In this document: in pieces, positions 24,924 through 38,800 of the stretch
Layout of the letters: each line of letters begins with the position of its first letter
How positions within the stretch are numbered: the first letter of the stretch is position 1
NCBI GenBank assembly: GCA_019914995.1
Contig: CM034129.1
Coordinates: 7,143,725-7,207,724, forward strand
Source: Acanthochlamys bracteata
Lineage: Eukaryota > Streptophyta > Magnoliopsida > Pandanales > Velloziaceae
Reading direction: 5' to 3'
Length of the DNA stretch: 64,000 nt
Made by a program: the position numbers and the translations under genes
Notes under the pieces: generated by a model
What the model saw: the letters and a program-made list of their open reading frames with translations, nothing else
The model's database searches: none
What the model was told of the DNA's origin: nothing

Positions 24924-26465
24924 TATTACACTATGGTCTCTAACTATCTAAGGCCCATATTTTATCTAGAAGAGTTAGAAATTTGAATTTTATTAGAAGT
25001 ATTTGAGTTTTAGTAGAAAACTAGTATTTGATTATATTGTTAAGAATTCTATATAGAGATGAATTCTTATAAAAAAAGACTCTACCTTGCATGGTAAAAG
25101 ATTAATATTAAGTGTTCAGATTAGGTTGAAATTTTAATCTTAATAGAGTTGTAATAGAATTATAACTTTGGTTATGAGTTTCAGCTATAAAAAGAGTGCG
25201 TGTAATCATTAATAATTATGGAAGAAGAATTGAGTTAGTTATTTTATTCTAATTTTATCTTTAGTTTTTTAGTTTATATAGCATTATAATAGTTTTGTAA
25301 TTCATGTGATCACTAATTATAACAATTGATATCAGAGCGGTCGATCTATATCTTCCTTATCGCTGTCTATTATGATGTCCTCATGGTACCAGCACCAATT
25401 TCAATATCAACAATATTATCATCATCACCATGGCGTAGAGTTTTACCCATAATATTATCAGAATTACGAGCCTTATCTGCAACCATATTGTCATTATGAT
25501 TCCTATTCTTATCAGCAACATTATTAGTAATATAAGCAGCATTTGCATAAGTTTATCAATTGTGTACACAAATTTTTACTCAGGAAGAAGGTGAAAGCCA
25601 GTAGTGCAACATTATTCCTTAATCTCAAGGTAAGTTTGATGTGCGTAAGTAGTTATATGAGTCTCAATTCAATAGGGTATACGCATGTTTAAAGGAGATA
25701 CAAGACAATATTGTATGTCTAAAGGAGATAAAAGACGATATTGTAAATCTTCGAAAATTGTTTGATAAGCAGGACCTGTCACTGAAAGTTAATAGAATTA
25801 CAAAGATGAGTCACTGGTTAAGGTGAAGCATATCGATTTTATCAAAATTAATAATTTCAAATGAGTATTCTCTCATATAATTAATTCTACTATATTTTGA
25901 TTAAACCGCATAATGAAGGAATCTCAACTTATATTGGTTATCCTACAATGCTTATTAATATTTTTCAAATACTTAATTTTTAGTGGTTTGGCCTAATTCA
26001 AACTTCTGAAATATCAATTTTTGTCAACTTTGAGGGTAAGGTTTGTTTTCGGGAGGGATATAATGTTACACTATCGGCTTCAAGTTATCCAAGGCCTATA
26101 TTTTATCTAAAGAGTTAGGAATTTAAATTTTATTAGAAATGTTTGAATTTTAGTAGAAAATTAGTATTTGCTTATTTAGTTAAGAATTCAATGTAGAGAT
26201 GAATTCTTATAGAAGAAAACTCTAACTTGCATATTTAGACATTAGTGTTAAGTATCCAAATTAGGTTGAAGTCCTAATCTTAGTAGAGTTGTAATATAGT
26301 TAGAATTTTGGTAATGCGTTTTAGCTATAAATAAGAATGATTGTACTCATTAAATATTATGAAGGAACAATTGAGTTAGTTATTTTATTATAATTTTATC
26401 TTTAGTTATTTAGTTTATCTAGCATTAGAATAGTTCCACGATTAATGTGATCACAAATCGTAACA
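24924..26465 (+). mobile_element. Non-autonomous LTR retrotransposon, 1.54 kb
   Basis: Direct repeats 24924-25324 and 26064-26465 (401 and 402 bp, roughly 85% alike by eye) start TATTACAC/TGTTACAC and end (A)TAACA/GTAACA. The flanks are CAAGC (24919-24923) and CAAGT (26466-26470), a target-site duplication with one change. The primer-binding site TGATATCAGAGCGG (25327-25340) follows the left LTR and the purine tract GGGAGGGATA (26051-26060) precedes the right one. The 739-bp interior near 25380-25560 would encode a Tyr/Gln/His-rich peptide on the + strand (for example WYQHQFQYQQYYHHHH), now broken by stops. No polymerase or integrase is present, so the element depended on others. Confidence 0.85.
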
Positions 26466-26470
26466 CAAGT

Positions 26471-29400
26471 AAAAACAAAAATTGAAAACACTTTTAAACT
26501 CTACTTTTAAATAAAGAATTTTCAAAAACTCAATTCTGAAAATTTAATTTAGAGTAAAAGAAACACACCGTCAGTACTCTTAAATTGGTTACGCATTAAC
26601 ATTGCGAGATTTCTCAAAACCATTTGTGATTCAACTACCACCAAATATCAAAAAAGTGAAGTTGTGTTGAGTTCATATATAGGCATATCTATTGCATTTC
26701 TAAGTGAAGCTTTTGGAGTAAAATCGGTAATAAGAAAGGGCTACTTGCTATAATGACGAACCACAATAGCTTCTTCAGGTTATTGCAGAAAGGAGTATCC
26801 AAGTTACTAGGGTTAAATTACATGATGCCAACGAGAAGGCAAACTAGACAATAGTTAAAAGTACCAATATATATATTGGACGAGATAGTGGCACAGTGTC
26901 TAAATGTAGACTGCTTGACCTCGAATTTAAAGGTCCTCATGCACGCTGTTGATTTTTATAGTTTTCGATCTCTTTGGAGGCAAAATCATCATTTTATAAG
27001 CCATATACTAGCACAATCATTATTTAAATTGGAATATTTGAAGCAACATAGAGTCGAACTCATAGCTTTAAGATTTCTTACAAGCTACAAGACCCAAGTG
27101 ATAACCGGCTGAGAAACCATCTCAACATTGTCTGTAAATTATTCAACTAATATTATAGTCAAACATTAGACCAAAATAGGAAGTTGAAATGAAGTCGACA
27201 TTAGGTCGAAATGAGGTCCATATGAAGTCAAAATTAAGTCCAAAAAAGTTGAAAAGAAAGTCGAATTAAGCCAATAGTAGGTCAATACAAAGTCGAGCTG
27301 GATCGTATACTGTCGAGCTTGGATTGCACTCGGGTCTAATACAGTTGCAAACAGCTCGACCAATAAAGATCACACAAGATTACGCATGTCAATTTAGAAT
27401 AAATTTTTTAGAGAAAACTTAAAATAAATTTTCTAAGTTGTACTCAAACTCGAACCTTTCAAATAAGAGCCAGTACTAATCAAACAACAATATACTTTTT
27501 AAAGAATTCATAAAATCTATTATTAATTAAATTGTGAGACCTTTTGCACTCCATACGAGCTTGTTCGACAGGTGCGAGCCAAACATGTATAAATGACACA
27601 TTTGCTTCCAAATAAAGACGAAGCACAAACTTGGGTATGAAGTTATAAAAATTAGTTGCCAGAATATGTATCGCTAAATTCGCCATCGGACTGTCCGGAT
27701 TTAGGCATAGCACAATATCGACGGATGTGACTATATCTCGTCATTTATATATTTTTTCCAAGAATTAGTGAGGCATATAATGACGATGACATAAGTGTTG
27801 TGGATGAAAGAGGTTTGCTAACATTTGAAGAGGATGTCATAGTTAAAAAAATATTATAGCAGCAATTTTGATCAAATCACATGATTTTTTTAGAAACTAA
27901 GAGGATATGAAATTTTCAAATCACAAAATTTATGCTGGAAGGAATTAGTTCTTGTTGCTGAAGTTGATAGAGGAATTCTTTTAAGATGTTATTTAGGTAG
28001 TTGAGTTTCTTACTAAACACTCCAAGCATTTGCTTATGGAGTTATCTATAGTAAAGAAAGAAGTAGTAAGGAACATTTCATTGGATTATTATTCCACAAA
28101 CCTACACAACTAACTCAAGAGAATAGAAGTGAATTGAGTTGGTAATAAAAGATTAGATATAAACTTTTCTACAGGTAGCATCATATTGAGAATATGTAGT
28201 TGACTATAGTGCAGCTATATCTCAAACGAAGAGAAATACTTACTAGACGATGATAAATTTATTAAAAATAACAGCATTATAACTGATGTGCTGGAATGCA
28301 GTTATGTGCTATATAGAAGCTCATTACATTTGTAGTGAAATTTAAATATAAGTAAATAACAGAAGCAATCACCACACAAACATAAAAGAATGAATGTACT
28401 TCGGTAAACGACTCTGGCTACATCGATGGCCACTCTTCATCAAGAGTGAAATTCAGTAATTTCTCGTCAAGTTGTTATAATATAGAATGTGTTTAGCCAA
28501 ATACTCTTGCCACAATAGTTCTCTATTCATGATAAATCAACGTAGTGTCCTATACTCCTAAATCCATCTGGCCATTACACATAAGCCTTAAAACATTTTA
28601 CAAATATGTACCTTCTTATGAGATTAGCACAATCGGGAAAAGCTTAGCCAAGCTTTTCTCAACAAACTCAAGTGTGTCGGATATTACAAGCTTTCTCATA
28701 ATTATAGTCATAGATCAGTCTCTCAATTCGTAAGCAAACTCAATATAGAATAAATAGAGGATTAAAGATTGAGCCTGAAGCATATACTCAATTTTTAGCT
28801 ATTTAGGGTGTGAGTGCATATACTCAATTTTTAGCTCTATAGGGAGTGAATAGTGTAAAGTGTTATTTATTCTTCTTTCATTATTTATGCCTCACTACTT
28901 TCTTGCTTCTCCTTCTTATATTTCTCGTCTCTTTTTGCACCTAATAATTTGAATCTTTAAAGGTTAAAATTCTTCAAAGGCTGATATTACAAGTGTCGCT
29001 CTCCTCTCTTATCTGTGTCACATCCTTAGATCTCCAATGGTTAAAAGATGAGCTATTTTGTGAAAACTCTGCAAGGTCTTCAAATAAATTACCTCTCAGC
29101 ATTAAATTTATCTCAACATGATTTTGATTTGATCCTCTTGCAGCAATAACTATAAGGCTTTGCTGTTTTAGTTTTCCTACTTACTCCTGCAGTCTTTTGC
29201 CTAATGGTGATTTCCTCCTTCTCCCCTAGTGAAAAGATTACTTAAACTTGAATTGCTGTGATGGGGCTTGAACGAATTTTGCTTTTCCTTACTGAATTTG
29301 TTGATATGTTGTGTCATTCACACTAAGTATCGAGCTCTTGTTCAGCTTTGATAGTTTAGCTTCACATTGTGAATTTATTTCTGAATAGTGTAGTGGCTTA

Positions 29401-30734
29401 TTATAGCTCAATTTTAACATGTAATGTTCTTGCAATATAGTGGATTACTTATAATATAATTTCTTATAGTTGAACCCACAATTTTTGAAGGGTGAATTCA
29501 TTTCTGAGCTGTCAGCAAAACACGATTTTGATAATTTTTTGTCATATGTGTACGATCTCTTTTGTTGTAAATTTGATTAACTTTTAACGTAAACTTGTTG
29601 GTATTATGGTCTAACTTTGATCAAAGCGCTGGGCTTCAATTGAAATCGGCATGATTGAAATTGTCTCAAATCTATGCATGATAATCACAATCACTCAAGT
29701 TATTTTGCTAATGACGAGTTTGAAAAGAGATTCATTGAATAGAGTTTCCATCATAAGAACATCTGGAAGGGAGACAACTCTCAAGTTTGTGATGACAGAA
29801 TTTTATTAATCACATGGACAACCGTGAAAGAAGTTTCTCCATAAAACTCATTAGGGATATTAGAAGATAATAAAAGAGAACAAGCTATCTTGAATGTGCC
29901 TATATTTTCTTTAAGGAATTTCATTCTTTTAGAAGTGATAATTCAAGAGAATTGAGGATCACTTTTATTAGAAACATGTAATTTAGAAAAGACAGTATAT
30001 CTCTAGATCATGACAAAAATATTTAATAACAAAAGAATATTGAGATTTTTAACAAATGATCGAAATGTGGTATAAACACTTAAGAAATCAAATAGACACC
30101 TTATAAAATAAACCCAACATTATATACTGTGTCCGTCAATAAAAGAAACATAATATTTTGACGTTTTTTGTGATAATATGAGGATATCCCACACATGAGA
30201 ATGAATTAAGTCAAGTGGAGCAACAGAATAAATAGTACTTCTATTCAAATATAAGGTATAGAATTCTGCTAATTTGCAACCCACTACAATTAGAATATCA
30301 TATTATGTAAGCTATCTAAAAATTCTTTAAAACTAAATATGTCAATAAAGGGGCTGAAAACATGGCCATATTTAGAATACCATAAATAAATAAAAGCTAA
30401 AAATGAGACATTTCACCAAAAAGAAGACAAATCAATAGTTAAAGTAGCCACCTTTATAACTCTTAGCTTATCCGACATATATAGTCTTCATTCTCTATAG
30501 CCTATCCTAATAAGCTTTTGAGATGGAGAATCCTACACTTAAGAAGAAGTGGAAGAAAAATGAACTGAATAACCATAATTACATAATCAACTAACAAAGA
30601 CAAGATTTATTATGAGTTAGAATATTCTCTATTCTCTATTTTAGAGAATAGAATATTTAACTCTTATGAATTGATCTCTATTTTAGTTTCCGGTACCATC
30701 CACATAGAAATAATCAAAGCAAAAAGATTAATTA
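26471..30734. other. Gene-free stretch, no gene recognised
   Basis: I found no reading frame with a recognisable family. Small repeats are present: a degenerate AGTCGA-type minisatellite at about 27175-27330, and a tandem duplication of about 36 bp carrying GCATATACTCAATTTTTAGC at about 28780-28840. Much of the area is probably decayed transposon, but I cannot assign it. Confidence 0.45.
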
Positions 30735-31275
30735 TGTGGTGGATGGGAGTGCTCTTTAATTCTTTTTTATTCTAATTTTTAATTTTATATTTTTAAAAGA
30801 ATTTTTTAAAATATTCTATAATTTTTTTTCAATGTAGAAAATACAAAAATATTACGTTGTAGGATATTAGTATTACTTATTTTTATATATTTTTAAGATA
30901 ACGAAATAGAACTCATTTGATAAATTTTTTTAAAATATCTTTAGTTCTAAAAACTCTTTTCAAAATCACTCTTAATTATGTTGTAGAATATTTGAACTAT
31001 ATGATTTCACACAAGCCAAGAGAACGATTGGAACATTTGGAGTGTTTTTAAAAATAAAATTTTCTAAAATAAAAAATATTTTTATTATTTTTTAAAAAAT
31101 AAATTTTATTTTTTTATATAAAAATATAATAAAATAAATAATCATAATATTTTACGACGTAAAATATTTTTATATTTTTCATAATTTTAAATAAATTTTA
31201 TAAAATATTATAAAATATATTTAAAAAAACAAAAATAAAATTAGAATGAAAAAAATAAAAAAATAAAGCCAAAAT
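30735..31275. mobile_element. Inverted pair of AT-rich miniature elements
   Basis: The block 31030-31275 resembles the reverse complement of 30750-30990. Shared marks are a TATTTTACGACGTAAAAT-like core (near 31150; ATTACGTTGTAGGATATT near 30851 in the partner) and TTCTAATTTT / AAATTAGAAT ends. Both are more than 80% A+T. Together they could form a long imperfect hairpin about 500 bp upstream of the WD40 transcription unit. Confidence 0.45.
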
Positions 31276-31639
31276 GGCCGGCAATGGCAGAGTAGTGGTA
31301 CACAATTTTTATTTTTTCATACTACAACAGGTACGAGTACTGATTATGTATTTGTCAAGAGATGTTACATTTTTGTTTTCTAAAAAAGAGAAGCAGCTAC
31401 CAATCCATAGAGTCATGCGAACTTAGAACGGAGAGGAGCTTCTAGTTGGCGAATAAGGTCTACTTGAAGTTGCAACGTATAGACACAAAAATGATCTTAA
31501 AACCAATCAGAACTGTCTTCTGAAAAAACAGATAGTAATAATAACTTAATATTAGACGGTTAAGTGGTTAACTCTATAAGCTAAAAATTTCTTTTTCTCG
31601 AATAAGTATTACTTAAACCCAATCACCGCTCATAAGAGA

Positions 31640-32808
31640 GACAATAAAATGCGCCTTGATACGTGGCCGGCAGAGACAGCAAACGAGCTGAGAGAGCGAG
31701 ATCGAAATCTCTCGAAAATAAAGGGCAAAAGGAAAATAATTTAATGTGTTAAATTAATAATTTAAATGCCTACGGTTTAATTTAATTTATATCATTTACT
31801 ATAATTATTGTTGTCAGAAGATAATTCCGCTGCTTCTAGAGAGTCTCAGTTTAGAATTCTTCCTGTCTAAATTTCCGTTCCTTTCGGTTCCAGGCGCGCA
31901 CTAGGGTTCTTGTCACAGTTAACTGATTCATCTCTTATTTCTTTTAATTTTAGTTTAACTAATATTATCACGCTGATGATGAAATGCTTTTATTTTATTT
32001 TATTTTGTTGTTTTCGTTTCGTTTCATTTATCGTCCTTTTGTAGGTCCTTTTTTTTTCTATTGTTTATAATTCTATTTCTTTTTCGACTCTGATTTATTT
32101 TTGTGTTGATGCACAAAGGATTCTTTTGGTGATATTTTAGCTGAATAATATATTGATCGCTTCAGTTGGTTTCGTAGGAAATGACCAAAGCTTTTTTATT
32201 CAAATAAGGGAACTTTTAAGATTGTATAATTTGTGTAAGCTGAATTTGATTTTCCTAGTATCACAATAGACTAGTATGACATAAAATTCTTTATCTTGAA
32301 ATTGAAGCTTAGAGACTTTAAAATTTACTAGCTGAAATCTGCATGCATAACTTAGAACTAGAATTTGCTTAATTTGTTGTGGTTCTAACTTGGATTGAAA
32401 GCAAGCTTAATTCCACTAAATTAACTGAGCTTCCTGGTTTGCATCTCGAAGCTAAATAGGGTAGTATGAGTAAGACTAATTTTGTTGTATAAAGCTTAGA
32501 GATTTGAAGTAGATGAATGTTGCATGAGGAACTTAGTAGTTTGGTCAACATAATTCTGACACTTCCATAACATTTCGATCATATAGGTCAAGGTGAATTT
32601 GACTGGTATTAATAAACTTGAGTGGTTAGGTCATAAATTTCTACCGGTTAGTTTCTTCCTTACACATTTTGTTTGTGATTGGTTTAACTCTCCAATATGA
32701 AATTAATTTTAATACCTTTTTTGATGCAAATGTTGCTAACGTGGCTTGTTCTTTCTAACCAATTTCTTCCATATGCATAATACATTTTGACTGAAGTGTC
32801 ATTTACAG
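31640..32808 (+). promoter_or_regulatory. Putative promoter, 5' UTR and leader intron of the WD40 gene
   Basis: A TACGTGGC element (31660-31667), the core of an ABRE/G-box, lies about 150 bp upstream of a CT-rich leader (about 31850-31910) that contains ACTAGGGTT, a telo-box-like motif frequent near plant transcription starts. The coding exon begins right after an AG acceptor (ATTTACAG ending at 32808), which implies a 5' UTR intron of about 0.9 kb. The donor is not certain. Confidence 0.45.
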
Positions 32809-32816
32809 GGAAGAAA

Positions 32817-35800
32817 ATGATGAATGAGGTTGATGATTTTGTCTACATGATTGACGAGGAAGAAGTGGGGCACCAAATGGATGATGAATTTTATGAAGAT
32901 GATGGAGTTCGAGGCGAAGCTGGGGATGAATATGATTTGGTTGGTGTCCTTGCTCATGTTAACAGTCTGTATTGTTTATTTTTAACTTGTGTCTGCATGT
33001 CAACTCAATCTTTCTTCCAGATCAACCTTCTTGGTAATCTATTTTTAATAGGTTACATGTAGATGACTATGAATTAACCTTTTATTTTGAGCAGCTAACC
33101 AGAGTGACTGACACCTCTTCTGCGCAAGCTAGGAGAGGGAAGGATATCCAAGGCATCCCATGGGATAGACTGCATATAACAAGGCAGAACTATAGGCAGA
33201 CTCGTCTAGAGCAGTACAAGAATTACGAGAATGTTCCCTCATCTGGAGAGATCATAGATAGGGTCCCTTCTTGACTAATGTTTCCTTTAAACTACAAATT
33301 GATGATTGTTACTTGCACTGCTTAATTAAATTTAATTTATATTCTTTCAGCAATATAAGCAAATGGAAAAAGGTGGTAATTATTATGAGTTCCAATACAA
33401 TACGAGACTAGTTAAACCTACAATTCCTCATTTTCAGGTTAGTTATTTAAGCCTCTTTGTGCGAGTCGCTATTGATAGCTTTTTGTGCTACTGTTAATAA
33501 TGATTGAAACACATTAGCATTTTGTTATTTCTTGCACATGACAAGCTTAGCATGCTGTTCAATACCATGAAGCTTATCTATAAATGATTTGACAATGCCA
33601 TCTTATCAACATTACATTGGGGTCAGGTCATCAAGTTACAACAATAGTTAGAGAAATAAGTCCAGACCAGATTCTGCAGAAACATGCTCATAACAATCAT
33701 GATAGTCCATTAGAGGAGATCTTACTTGGTGAAGTGTATGTTCCATGCTGATTGACTCATTCTGGAATTTAAATTGAACTGAGGTGAGCCCATTGGATTT
33801 GTCGGTTTGGACAAAGTGGGCATCAATTTCTATTGTAGAGTGGATGAGGAGTGCTAGAAGCTTTAAATAAACTTTGATCCATTTGTAAGATCAAGAGCAA
33901 GTTAGTTCGCATAAGTTCCTCATTATCATTATTGACAAGGACTTCATTAAGTTGTTTGCAATCATTTCGCGGCCCAAGCAACTAGTAATAACTTTGAGCA
34001 TCCTGCACTTTGACTTCTACTGAAGAAAGATACTTGTTGAAGTTGGACAACAGTTGCTAGTTGTCTGGTGTGGGTGTTGGCTGTTAGTGGTGATCAATTG
34101 GTGGCCCCTAAAATTGATCATTGATTGATGACATGGTGCCCTTGGAGCACCATCCTCTTTTGCTTCGGCATAGCCACCTAAAAGCCAATTGCCTGCATCT
34201 CTAGTTACATGACATTTGAAACGAATTGAGAAAAAAAAAAATGATAATAGTTGATGATTGTTTTACATTCAATAGTCAAACTAATAAATTTAATCAATGT
34301 GAGACTAAACTAATACTAAACGGGTCAAGATAAGATGAGCCTATATATAAGCCCACATAATCTAACAACATTTATTACATTGATACCTAGGACGAAGCCA
34401 CTGAGTAGCAAAGGATACAGATAAAAGTTGCAACATGCTTCAATGGTTGATACTATAGGATTTTGCCTCCTCCGTAGCCTTTTGGGACTAATCACCTAAA
34501 AGTTATTATTGATTGATCACTTGGTGCTTAATGTATATTACCCTTCTTATGCTTCGATATAGCCACCGAAATGTTAGCCACAAAAAGTGCCAGTTTGCTT
34601 GGTAATATATGGAATATTTAGGATGAAAAGAGACCGGGTAGCGACATATACAAACAAAAGTGGACCATGCCTTGATGATCGGTTCAATAAGATTTTACCT
34701 CCTTCTGTAGCCTTTTGAGACTAATTAGCTATTATTGTTATGGGGAGATTATAGCTGAAGCCAAAAAAGTAAATACATTGTTGAATAAGTAATCATTGAT
34801 CATTTATTTTAAGATTTATAATAAGGAAAGAAAAAAATATCAAAGTAGTTCAGGGTATTTAAACATCTGGTATAGAATACAATTGGAGTGTCAAATGTGG
34901 TTACATTTGCGAAGTTCCAGATAGGTATACAAATGAGTGCCGAGTAATTGTCGTGTTCGACATGAATCAGACATTGATACGGATGTCTCTCTAGAAGTCT
35001 CTGTTCCTAGGTTCTTTAATTTCCAGTTCATAGCTGATCAACTTGCTTCCATTGTGCTGATAATAGACAGCGTATAGGGTTGATCTTTGTCACTCTTAAC
35101 CAGTGATGTCTTTAGTGGTCTTACTCAGAGGTGTGGTTTATATAAACTTTCTTTTTTATTTACAGCTGGTTGATTAGTTACCTTAGTTGAGGAATGAGTG
35201 GTACTGCTCCCATTGCCTTTTTCTTTTTTCTTGCACTCTTTTTCTTAGTTCAATATGGAATTGTTGCACCTTCTGGAAGCGTGCGTTCTACATTGGTTTC
35301 CATATGAGCACTTCTCTTATATACACATAATAGCTATATCTTCCAGCTTAGGAACTTAGTCTGGGCGACTTCTAAGCATGATGTCTATTTCATGTCAAAC
35401 TGTACGGTGATGCACTGGTCTGCAATATCTTGCAACTTATCAGAAGTTGTGGATTTCTCCAGACATGTAGCACCAACTGAGGTTAGCCTCTAATATCCTG
35501 CTTGTTACCCGAACTTTTTCATATGGTGTCAAAATAATGCCTTTCCGCTAGAATGTTCTCTAAATTAGTTCAATTCATTGATTTCTTATGTTTTTCCAGA
35601 GACTTCCTGGAAGTTTGCTTGAGGGATTTACACGAACCCAAATCAGTACTCTTGCAGTGAAGGACAACCTTCTTGTTGCTGGAGGTTTTCACGGAGAACT
35701 AACATGTAAGGTCAGTTTATTTGAACTGCTGTTAAATAGAATTGCATTCCATAAATTATGTCTTGTGGAACTCTAGTCGAATGTCTTACTTTTTAAGACC

Positions 35801-38800
35801 CATTTTATAGAGAGTATGACTAGGTACCAAAATTTGTGAGTGGAAGTCCTATTTCGGATAGTATCTGAGAAGGCTGCAGAACAGCCTAACTTAATTCTTT
35901 TTTTATTTGCATATCAACTGGTCGAAGTCATTGTGGTCATGAACCATTTACGAGTTGTGTAATTCAAATAGAGGGCCATTTTAAGCAAAATTCTTTCAAA
36001 TTTCACTCTTTACCTAAATGAATTTTTTACCATCCTCAATGCTTATTTAGCATTTCAACTTCTTGCTTCAGGCAAACCGATGTTGCAAGAATTAGTTGGG
36101 TTTTGCAACTCTCCAACTCGAAATGAGTCTAAATTTAGGCCCACCCTTTGTGAACACCTTCAATCTCCTGATGTATAATGCCTGTAGAGCCAACCATCAT
36201 CATCATCATTATTATACGTGGTGTCTTATTGTCTGCATATTTGCTACAGATACGTAAATACAAATTACAAACTTACATCAAGTTCGGATTAGGACTTTAT
36301 GTTGTAGAGCATTCATTCTTTAATTCTCTAATTGTGCCACTTCTGTAAAGCTGCACTCATTTGCTTTTCTTTTTTGAAATATACCTACTTAGGTGTAGTG
36401 ACAATTACGAGCAACTGATTCTCAAATCATGTCAAGTATAAGGATAGCACAAAGCCTTTCATTCTTCTGCTTAAGAATTTGTTGTTTGAGCTTCTGTTTA
36501 GGTATGGGAATTGATTATCAATTGCGTATTCCACAGAAGCATCAAATGCTTATGGGTATTTCGTTGAGGACTATAAAAGATCTTTCATGATTGACATACT
36601 ACTATTAGCCCGGAGTAGTTGTGTTGATATTTTTCATTTTCACTTTTTAGCTGTTTTGACATTTTCTAAAATATTAAAGGTTGTCTCCTCATCAAGCGAT
36701 TGTTGTAAATCTTATCTTTTGATATTGGCATAATTGAAAGATTGTGCTCATATTTAGCTTTTCGTAAATATAAGAATTGGGCTTTTAGCTATACTTGTTA
36801 AAGATTGTATGACTACTTAACTAATTTACAATTCTTTAATCAAAGTTTTTCTAAGAGTTTAAAAGTATAAAGTAGAATTTATAAAAATATTCACGGCCAT
36901 CATTAATTTGTTTATCTTTGTTCACATAATGGTTTTTTTGTTAGTCGTTATTTGTTAGTCCATATTACTAGAAGTTAGCATGGCTTGTTTTATAAACAAA
37001 AATTATTTGGTGTAAGTTAGTAGATTGTGGTGCTATCTTATACATGTGTTGTTGATTTTACCTGTGCAAGTTGAAAAAATAGCAAATGGTTACCATTAGT
37101 TACAGTTTCATGATTCAGAATATGTCTTGTCACAATGCTAATAGGTTTATAATGTACGTTTTACTTATTTTTCTTTGAAATACACATTATACTTACTAAT
37201 ACAAATAAACCACCCTAACTAGAATTACTAGCTTTTACCCCATTCACACTATCCTAACTCAAGAAAATTAATCTTAACTCTATAAATTACTTTCTCATTC
37301 CCTTGCATATTCTTTTTTTATTTTTTTCCTTGAATTTGATAAGCTTCTCTGAAGTCTTGGCCCAATGAGAACGCTCTTCGGTTTTGGCAAAGGTTGTTGA
37401 GTTTCAGCATGAATTTGACTTGGTACTGCCATATTTTGGTGAAAATATTTGAGTTTGATCTTGTTAAAAATTTTCATAAAATGTTCTAGGCTTCACTTGT
37501 AATTTGCTTAATGCCTTGATGGTCGTCCTTGATACGTGGACCCTTCAATGTATCTGGGCCATAATAATTGGTATTCACAAGATAATTAATCCATAATTTA
37601 TTGCAGGCGAAGTGTAATTCTTCAGAAGGGTGACTAAAACTTTTTGTTATAGGTGTCGTTTAGGGTTGCTTATGAAATTTGTTTTTTTGTTGAAAAGGAG
37701 ATCTTAGTTAGATTTTTTTGGGAAATGAGCCTTTCAAAATCTTTTTTTTAAGATAATTAATCCATAATTTATTACAGGTAAAGTGTAATTCTTCAGAAGG
37801 GTGACTAAAACTTTTTGTTATAGGGGTCGTTTAGGGTTGCTTATGAAATTTGTTTTTTTGTTGAAAGGAGATCTTAGTTAGGTTTTTTGGGAAATGAGCT
37901 TTTTCTTACATAACAAAATAAAAAAATTATAAATACAAAGATCCTATGACGTGCAATTCACCCAAGCCTTTCAAAATCTTTTTTTAAGATAATTAATGCA
38001 TAATTTATCACAGGCAAAGTGTAATTCTTCAGAAGGGTGACTAAAACTTTTTGTTATAGGGTCCGTTTAGGGTTGCTTATGAAATTTGTTTTTTTTTGTT
38101 GAAAAGGAGATCTCAGTTAGGTTTTTTGGGAAATGAGCTTTTTCTTACATAACAAAATAAAAAAATTATAAATACAAAGATCCTATGACGTGCAATTCAC
38201 CCAAGCCTTTCAAAATCTTTTTTTAAGATAATTAATGCATAATTTATTACAGGCAAAGTGTAATTCTTCAGAAGGGTGACTAAAACTTTTTGTTATAGGG
38301 TCCGTTTAGGGTTGCTTATGAAATTTGTTTTTTTTTGTTGAAAAGGAGATCTTAGTTAGGTTTTTTGGGAAATGAGCTTTTTCTTAGCATAAAAAAATAA
38401 ATAATTTATAAATACAAAGATCCTCTGACGTGCAATTCACCCAAGCCTTTCAAAATCTTTAAAAAAATTACTGAAGTACTGCAGAAGGTTTCTTGGGAAA
38501 TGATAAGCTAATAAGGATACGGAAAAAGCCCATAAGCAATGTGTCAACCGGGGCCTGTACTGGAGAAATATTCGTCAACTGCTTTTTCGGTGGGGTTATT
38601 ATATGGTGCTAGGGTGAAGCATGTTTTGCTTTATGTGTAACTTTTTGTTGGAATCCATTAGGGTTGTATCTTTATTTCTGTCTCTCACTCACGTGCAACC
38701 TTTGTTTCTGTTGTCTTTCTGTCTGTATCTGTTGGGTTAACTGGATCTATATTAGACAGTATCATACTAAATAAGTGGAATTGGAATTGAATTGGGTTCA

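Noticed and set aside
37579-38461. CRISPR-like array
   Set aside because: The units are 239-bp direct repeats with no short repeat plus unique spacer pattern, and the host is a plant nucleus.
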